Below, in pieces: positions 7,926 to 11,427 of a DNA stretch of 11,427 bases. A program made the translations under genes and the position numbers. This DNA comes from Asaia bogorensis (GTDB lineage: Bacteria; Pseudomonadota; Alphaproteobacteria; Acetobacterales; Acetobacteraceae), in assembly GCA_945874515.1 (NCBI GenBank), contig CAMCHA010000028.1:1-11427 (forward strand), given 5' to 3'. The stretch's first letter is position 1. The number at the start of each line of letters is the position of its first letter. The notes beneath the pieces are model-generated. The model made no database searches. It worked only from the letters and a program-made list of their open reading frames with translations, and was not told where the DNA came from.

Positions 7926-7954
7926 TTGATTCTAAAGCGCTCTGAGGCGAAAAT
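7926..7954 (+). promoter_or_regulatory. Candidate sigma-70-type promoter for bpt
   Basis: The 55-bp gap before bpt is richer in A and T than its surroundings. It holds TTGATT (7926-7931), a 17-bp spacer and GAAAAT (7949-7954), each matching consensus in four of six positions. Transcription would then start about 7961, at or just before the bpt ATG (7963), giving a leaderless or nearly leaderless message. This fits the lack of a well-placed Shine-Dalgarno box there. It is a weak, single-site prediction. Confidence 0.28.
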
Positions 7955-7962
7955 GCTCGTGC

Positions 7963-8730
7963 ATGCTTCATCGCCCACCCCGCCGCCCGCAATTCTTCTA
8001 CACGACCGCGCCGCTGCCCTGCCCCTATTTGCCGGGCCGGACGGAGAGGAAGATCGTGACCGAGCTTTCCGGCACGGAAGCGGAAGCTTTGCATGAACGC
8101 CTTTCGCGCGCTGGTTTTCGCCGCAGCCACAATATCGCCTATGCGCCGGTCTGCCCCGGCTGCCAGGCTTGCGTACCGATCCGTGTGGTGAGCGAGGAAT
8201 TCGCGCCAGACCGCACGCAGCGCCGCATCCTGCGCGCCAATGCGGATTTGACCGTTTCCGAAATGCCAGCCCGCGCCACGGCGGAACAATTCACCCTTTT
8301 CCAGCGCTATCAGAAAAATCGCCACGCCGATGGCGATATGGCGGCCATGGGCTATTATGATTATCGCGCAATGATCGAGGATACGCCGATCAGCACCGGC
8401 ATCCTTGAATTCCGTGATGCGCAAGACCGGCTTTTGGGTGCCTGCCTCACGGATTGGCTGGCCGATGGGTTATCGGCGGTTTATTCCTTTTTCGATACGG
8501 ATGAGGATAAGCGATCGCTTGGTACTTTTGCGGTGCTCTGGCTGATCGGGCGCGCGCGATCGCTTGGCCTACCTTATGTCTATTTGGGTTATTGGGTGCC
8601 GGAAAGCCGCAAGATGGCCTATAAGGCGCGCTTCCGGCTGAGTGAGATTCTTATCAGCGGCGCCTGGCATAGGCTTGGCGATGACGCGGAAGTGAACGCC
8701 GCGCCGCGTGAAGTGGTGCGGGTAGGCTAA
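7963..8730 (+). CDS. bpt: Bacterial leucyl/arginyl-tRNA-protein transferase (aspartate/glutamate leucyltransferase)
   Basis: This 255-residue cytoplasmic protein matches the bacterial ATE-like family, which moves an amino acid (leucine in the characterised Vibrio Bpt) from aminoacyl-tRNA to N-terminal Asp or Glu, marking proteins for ClpS/ClpAP through the N-degron pathway. Visible signatures are the N-terminal FFYTTAPLPCPYLPGR (11-26), the cysteine cluster CPGCQAC (64-70), YQKNRHADGDM (116-126) followed by a family-typical Y-Y-D-Y, AVYSFFDTDEDKRSLGTFAV (172-191) and YVYLGYWVPESRKMAYK (205-221). Length is typical for the short bacterial form. The ATG at 7963 is the only reasonable start, since an in-frame stop lies at 7933. 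A GAGG at 7944-7947 is rather far away to serve as Shine-Dalgarno. The gene follows the acylase after 55 bp and is convergent with the cell-wall hydrolase, 3 bp apart. Family assignment is firm; whether it transfers Leu or Arg is inferred. Confidence 0.95.
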   Translation: MLHRPPRRPQFFYTTAPLPCPYLPGRTERKIVTELSGTEAEALHERLSRAGFRRSHNIAYAPVCPGCQACVPIRVVSEEFAPDRTQRRILRANADLTVSEMPARATAEQFTLFQRYQKNRHADGDMAAMGYYDYRAMIEDTPISTGILEFRDAQDRLLGACLTDWLADGLSAVYSFFDTDEDKRSLGTFAVLWLIGRARSLGLPYVYLGYWVPESRKMAYKARFRLSEILISGAWHRLGDDAEVNAAPREVVRVG

Positions 8731-8744
8731 GCGCTAAACCGCTT
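8729..8744. terminator. Short inverted repeat at the bpt / hydrolase convergence
   Basis: AAGCG (from 8729) and CGCTT (to 8744) form a 5-bp stem with a 6-base loop exactly where the two convergent genes end. It overlaps the final bases of both coding regions and has no U-tract. It could slow RNA polymerase from either side, but it is too short to call a terminator with confidence. No other terminator is visible at this junction. Confidence 0.2.
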
Positions 8745-9213
8745 CCGCAAGCACAAGATTCGGCTGCGCGGCGCGTGGCGGCGGCGCGGTGATGTCCTCG
8801 GCACGATAGAAACAAAGGCCACCGATTTCCGTAATGCTCGCTTGCCCCACCGCCCAGGCGGGCAGATGCGCTGCATCATGCCAAAGGGTGGCACCGCCAG
8901 TCGGGTCCGGCAGCAAGCCGGATGCGGCCCGTTGCGCAATGCGCCGACAGATCATGATAACCGCATCGCCGGGCGGGATGGCGCGCAGCGCGGCGTGGCG
9001 TGGATCCCGCTTATTCCAGCAGGAAAACAGGAAAGGCGCGCGGCAGATCGCGGCGATGTGGCGCGCATTTGGGTCTCGGCCTTGGCGCAGCCGGTTCATC
9101 ACCAAGGCGGCCAGGGCTTCAATGGCGCGCACGGGCTTGTCGGCGGCTTCAGCCCAGAGCGTCATGGCCAGGATTTCGATATCAATCGCACGGGGCGGGG
9201 GTAGCTTGGTCAT
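8734..9213 (-). CDS. SleB/Hydrolase_2-type cell-wall hydrolase (probable phage-type endolysin)
   Basis: This 159-residue protein resembles the Hydrolase_2 (SleB-like) family of peptidoglycan-cleaving enzymes. Matching elements are LWAEA (19-23), with E22 as the probable catalytic acid, ALVMNRLRQ (36-44), FLFSCWNKRDP (61-71), PDPTGGATLWHD (102-113), PAWA (118-121) and IGGLCFYRAED (130-140). The usual R-G-E after W-A-E-A is replaced by A-D-K here. There is no signal peptide, as expected for a phage endolysin that depends on a holin rather than a secreted sporulation enzyme. The start at 9213 is strongly supported: GGAGG (complement of 9221-9225) is 7 bases upstream, and the ATG overlaps the preceding stop (ATGA). 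The upstream partner is a small membrane protein, and terL lies further upstream on the same strand. A host autolysin is the alternative reading. Confidence 0.85.
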   Translation of the reverse strand: MTKLPPPRAIDIEILAMTLWAEAADKPVRAIEALAALVMNRLRQGRDPNARHIAAICRAPFLFSCWNKRDPRHAALRAIPPGDAVIMICRRIAQRAASGLLPDPTGGATLWHDAAHLPAWAVGQASITEIGGLCFYRAEDITAPPPRAAQPNLVLAEAV

Positions 9214-9545
9214 TCGCGTTCCTCCATCCGGCGCACGGCTTGTACCGCGGCAATGCCGGTGCGTGAGACGTCTTCCAATTTCTCCTCGATCCGCACCAAA
9301 TGATCTGAGATTCTTCGGTCCAGATCGCGAATGAGCGAGAGCGGCACATAGGTGCGTGCCACTTCCAGCTTGAATTGCGCCAAATCTTCCCGCGTGCGGG
9401 TGAGCGCATCCGAATCGCGTTCATCGCCGCGCTGAATACGCGCGTGCAATTCGCGTCGGAGCCCGTGGATCATCCAAAAGAGCGCGGCGACCACCGGCGC
9501 CTCTATGGCGGTGAACCACCATTGGGGGTCAATCTGCATGGACAT
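9210..9545 (-). CDS. Small one-TM, coiled-coil protein, holin- or spanin-like
   Basis: This 111-residue protein has no family I can name. Residues about 9-29 (WWFTAIEAPVVAALFWMIHG and on) form one probable membrane helix, followed at once by a basic turn (RRELHARIQR). That suggests N-terminus out, C-terminus in. Residues about 45-110 are highly charged and helical, with a likely coiled coil (DLAQFKLEVAR, then DLDRRISDHLVRIEEKL). The ATG at 9545 is chosen because it sits just before the membrane helix and has AAGG about 9 bases upstream; 9539 is an equally readable internal Met. The frame stays open to 9803, but that extension reads as low-complexity shadow sequence opposite another gene. Its stop overlaps the start of the cell-wall hydrolase, so the two are translated together. 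By position it could be a holin or other lysis helper; that role is inferred from context only. Confidence 0.72.
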   Translation of the reverse strand: MSMQIDPQWWFTAIEAPVVAALFWMIHGLRRELHARIQRGDERDSDALTRTREDLAQFKLEVARTYVPLSLIRDLDRRISDHLVRIEEKLEDVSRTGIAAVQAVRRMEERE

Positions 9546-9636
9546 GCTGCTTGGCCTTGTGCTGAAAGCTTGAAGAACAGGCGCGTCCACCCCAGAAGAA
9601 AGGGGCGGCGAGACGCCGGAAAGGAAAGCCGGGCCC
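9546..9636. promoter_or_regulatory. Divergent control region between lysis-like pair and winged-helix-like gene, with hairpin
   Basis: These 91 bp lie between two divergent starts (9545 minus, 9637 plus), so promoters for both are expected here. A short inverted repeat is visible at 9587-9608: CCaCCCC, an 8-base purine loop (AGAAGAAA), then GGGGcGG. It could be an operator for the adjacent DNA-binding-like protein or a hairpin in its 5' leader. AAGGA at 9621-9625 is the probable ribosome-binding site of the plus-strand gene. I see no convincing -35/-10 pair. Confidence 0.35.
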
Positions 9637-9858
9637 ATGTGGAATGAGCCGTATCTGGAAACCTGCTGCCGTTCGGCGCTGCATCGGCTGACGCTGGTGG
9701 GCCCGCATGGGCGGCCCGAAGGGCTGAAGGATGGCCCCTGCCTGCTGCGCCTGACCGGCATGGCCTTGGCGCAGCAACGCGCGGATGGTCGGTTTGAAAT
9801 CACCGATGCCGGCCGCGCGCGGCATGCCTTGGAAATCCTGAAGGCGACTGCGACTTAG
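9637..9858 (+). CDS. Small winged-helix-like protein, function unknown
   Basis: This 73-residue gene runs against its neighbours. It reads as real: codon choice (GAA, GAT, CGC, CTG) matches the flanking genes, and AAGGA sits 11 bases before the ATG. The C-terminal half (CLLRLTGMALAQQRADGRF then EITDAGRARHALEILK) has the layout of a winged helix: a recognition-type helix, a D-G-R-F beta turn, an I-T-x-x-G strand and a final helix. The N-terminal half (SALHRLTLVGPHGRPEG) is helical and shows no known motif. Its TAG (9856-9858) interlocks with the terL TAA (complement of 9855-9857), so the genes converge with no gap. It is also divergent from the lysis-like pair. A DNA-binding regulator or packaging accessory are both possible; the family is not one I recognise. 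Confidence 0.65.
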   Translation: MWNEPYLETCCRSALHRLTLVGPHGRPEGLKDGPCLLRLTGMALAQQRADGRFEITDAGRARHALEILKATAT

Positions 9859-11300
9859 TTTCCACGCCAATATGCAGCCTGCGGTGGCGGGCCGGCACGC
9901 GCCAGGCGCACCGGTTCTGCCAGCAAGCAACCCGCCAGCGCATCCAAAGCGTCATCACGTGCGCCGCTGACCCCAGGCGCCCATTCCGCCATTTCGGCAA
10001 GGAAACGGGTGCGAAACACAGTTTCATGCGCATGCAGCCGGCGTGCGGCCAGCGCCGGTTCTAAGGCGCCCAGGATGCGATCCGCCTTGGCGCGATGATT
10101 ATTCTGTTCCACCACGGCACAAGCCGCGCCCGCCTTCGCCAATTCGCGCCTGAGCAGCGCGGGCAGAAAGCGCCCAATGCCATTGGTTTCAACGCGAATG
10201 ACAGGCAACAGCAAATCCCGTGCAATATGCGCGACTTGCAGGCATTGCTGCGTGGCGGGGTCTTCCGCTGCATCTGGGTCATGCGTCAGATAACGCAGCC
10301 GATGCAGGAAGTGATTGCCTTCCTGATCCGCATAACAGGCCGCCAGCACGGAAGAATCGCCGCTGCCTGGCCGGCCATAGGCAGGGTCCCAATAGCCGCC
10401 GCCGGAAACGAGGCGTCGCCCAAGCAGGCTTAGTTCCGCCCGCCCGCCGGCTTCGCGATATTCCGGTTCTCCCGCATAACGAATGAGCGCCGCGGGATCG
10501 AGCCGCGCGGCTTCAGCCGGCAGCGCCTTCAGCATCATTTGCCGCTCAAAATGCAGCGCACCAACACGTTGGCGGAGTGCAGCAATCGCTTCCTTCGGGA
10601 AGCGTTCCGGCCATGCGCTGGCGCCGGCCGCATTCATGATGGGCAACGTAAGGCGGCGATAGAACCGCAGGAAGGCATCCTCATGCCTCGGATCGCGGTA
10701 GAGGCTTTCCTCACAATGCGGCGTGCCGACAAATAAAATGGTGCCGCCCGGCGTCAGGATGAATTCAAGTTCTGCCAGGCGTTCACGCAGCGCCTCGCGC
10801 TTGCCGGGTGTGTCGCAATTGCCGGCAACCTCCACATCATCACAAATGATGACATCGGCGCGGGCGCCGGTGATATTGCCGGATATGCCCTGCGCCAGCA
10901 TGGATGGGTCTCGCAAAGCGCCGGGGCGGGCGACGGTGAAGCGATCCGCCGCCCAATTCTCTGGCACATCGGGCAGTAATTCAGCGCAAAGCGGGTGGGA
11001 TTCCAGAATGCGCCGCACGGTTGCGACCATGCGCGTGGCAAGCTGCGCATCGGCCGCCACCACCAGGATGCGCGTTGAAGGATCGTTGAGCAAAAGCCAA
11101 GCGCACCAAAGCCCGATCAGCGTTGATTTGCCGCAACCACGAAAAGCCATCAGCAACAGGCGCCGATCACTGGCTTCGCGCCGCGCCATCAGCCAGCGCG
11201 CGATTCGCCGATGAATGGCTGGCGTTTCCTGCGCGCTGCGTTGATTCCAAAGCCAGAGGAATTCCAGGAAATCCGGATCATTCCTCATGCGGGACATCAT
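9855..11300 (-). CDS. terL: Phage-type terminase large subunit (DNA-packaging ATPase/nuclease)
   Basis: This 481-residue protein is a typical length for large terminases, the motor that cuts phage DNA and drives it into the prohead. The N-terminal ATPase is complete: Walker A FRGCGKST (53-60), Walker B VIICDDVE (150-157, with D154/D155 and E157) and a coupling motif FVGTP (190-194). The C-terminal RNase-H-like nuclease also looks complete: D305 in GYWDPAYG, E371 in RVETNGIG and the D449-D450/D453 group in ARDDALDAL. The FRGCGKST loop and the C-terminal YWDPAYG resemble tailed-phage terminases of the Terminase_6C type rather than the GGRGAGKT type of Rhodobacter GTA. The start lies inside the tail of the preceding gene (11300, or 11297/11288); no strong ribosome-binding site decides between them. 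No portal gene follows on this strand as it would in a canonical packaging operon; a converging gene begins at the stop. Confidence 0.93.
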   Translation of the reverse strand: MMSRMRNDPDFLEFLWLWNQRSAQETPAIHRRIARWLMARREASDRRLLLMAFRGCGKSTLIGLWCAWLLLNDPSTRILVVAADAQLATRMVATVRRILESHPLCAELLPDVPENWAADRFTVARPGALRDPSMLAQGISGNITGARADVIICDDVEVAGNCDTPGKREALRERLAELEFILTPGGTILFVGTPHCEESLYRDPRHEDAFLRFYRRLTLPIMNAAGASAWPERFPKEAIAALRQRVGALHFERQMMLKALPAEAARLDPAALIRYAGEPEYREAGGRAELSLLGRRLVSGGGYWDPAYGRPGSGDSSVLAACYADQEGNHFLHRLRYLTHDPDAAEDPATQQCLQVAHIARDLLLPVIRVETNGIGRFLPALLRRELAKAGAACAVVEQNNHRAKADRILGALEPALAARRLHAHETVFRTRFLAEMAEWAPGVSGARDDALDALAGCLLAEPVRLARAGPPPQAAYWRGN

Positions 11301-11427
11301 CGGGCATGGGTGCGTTGGCCAAGGCTTGGCGGGCCTCGGCCAGCAGGCGTTCGGCTTCAGTCACTTCACGCTGATCGGCCTGATGCGTGGCGCGCGCCAG
11401 GCGCAGCAGCGCTTCCAAATGGCCAAG
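11278..11427 (-). CDS. C-terminal fragment of unknown protein upstream of terL (possible small terminase or packaging accessory)
   Basis: Forty-nine codons are open from the window edge to a TGA at 11278-11280, with host-like codon choice. The peptide is rich in Leu, Ala, Arg and Glu (LGHLEALLRLARATHQADQ, then REVTEAERLLAEARQALANA) and ends in an acidic, proline-containing tail (PMPDDVPHEE). The first 39 residues probably form one or two amphipathic helices. It overlaps the terL start by 11 to 23 bp depending on the start used, so the two are probably co-translated. The gene just before terL is often the small terminase, but too little is visible to support that by sequence; a packaging accessory or unrelated small protein is equally possible. 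Confidence 0.6.
   Translation of the reverse strand, partial: LGHLEALLRLARATHQADQREVTEAERLLAEARQALANAPMPDDVPHEE

Noticed and set aside
9546..9803. N-terminal extension of the small membrane protein to 9803
   Set aside because: The extra 86 codons read as Ser/Pro/Arg low-complexity sequence antisense to the plus-strand 73-codon gene, whose codon use is host-like. The membrane helix follows the Met at 9545 directly.
9855..11300. Classical Rhodobacter-type GTA terminase
   Set aside because: The Walker A loop is FRGCGKST, not the GGRGAGKT type, and no portal gene follows; GTA status remains open but not supported by this protein.
1..11427. CRISPR arrays, tRNA/rRNA genes, insertion sequences, integrase or att repeats, toxin-antitoxin pairs
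   Set aside because: I looked for periodic repeats, cloverleaf-like ends, transposase or recombinase motifs and paired small ORFs and saw none that hold up.

Overview
The window is high-GC, densely packed DNA from an alphaproteobacterium, most likely a member of the Acetobacteraceae/Rhodospirillales. This placement rests on the divergent tpiA / ppiD-trpE arrangement, codon choice, and the character of the PpiD, Bpt and penicillin-acylase proteins. It is an inference, because no rRNA or other phylogenetic marker is present. Two parts can be told apart: a housekeeping and metabolic block (1-8730) and a phage-derived packaging/lysis block (8734-11427).

Housekeeping block. On the minus strand, tpiA (triose-phosphate isomerase, 150-899) is followed by the first 25 codons of dapA (4-hydroxy-tetrahydrodipicolinate synthase, 1-75, cut by the window edge). 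Divergently, on the plus strand, a tightly packed run starts at 1018. It contains ppiD (membrane-anchored SurA/parvulin-type periplasmic chaperone), trpE (anthranilate synthase component I), a TPR plus GT9-like glycosyltransferase, and a membrane-anchored penicillin-acylase-family Ntn hydrolase. Two of the three junctions are 4-bp ATGA start/stop overlaps and the third gap is 10 bp, so the four genes are probably one translationally coupled operon. After a 55-bp, relatively AT-rich gap comes bpt (leucyl/arginyl-tRNA-protein transferase of the N-degron pathway), possibly with its own promoter and a very short or absent leader. No trpG follows trpE, which is notable because trpE-trpG linkage is common in related bacteria.

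Phage-derived block. Convergent to bpt, with only 3 bp between the stop codons, the minus strand carries in transcription order: the C-terminal 49 codons of an unknown charged helical protein (possibly a small terminase or packaging accessory), a large terminase (terL) with intact ATPase and nuclease motifs, then a small one-TM coiled-coil protein overlapping a SleB/Hydrolase_2 cell-wall hydrolase by ATGA. The last two look like a holin- or spanin-like protein and endolysin pair. A 73-codon plus-strand gene with a winged-helix-like C-terminus sits between terL and the lysis pair. Its stop codon interlocks with that of terL, and it shares a 91-bp divergent intergenic region with the lysis pair. 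No integrase, att site, tRNA, portal or capsid gene is visible. Base and codon use match the flanking chromosome, so an old or domesticated prophage/GTA-like locus is as plausible as a recent prophage.

There is no stretch longer than 300 bases without a gene. I saw no tRNA, rRNA, CRISPR array, IS element or riboswitch.
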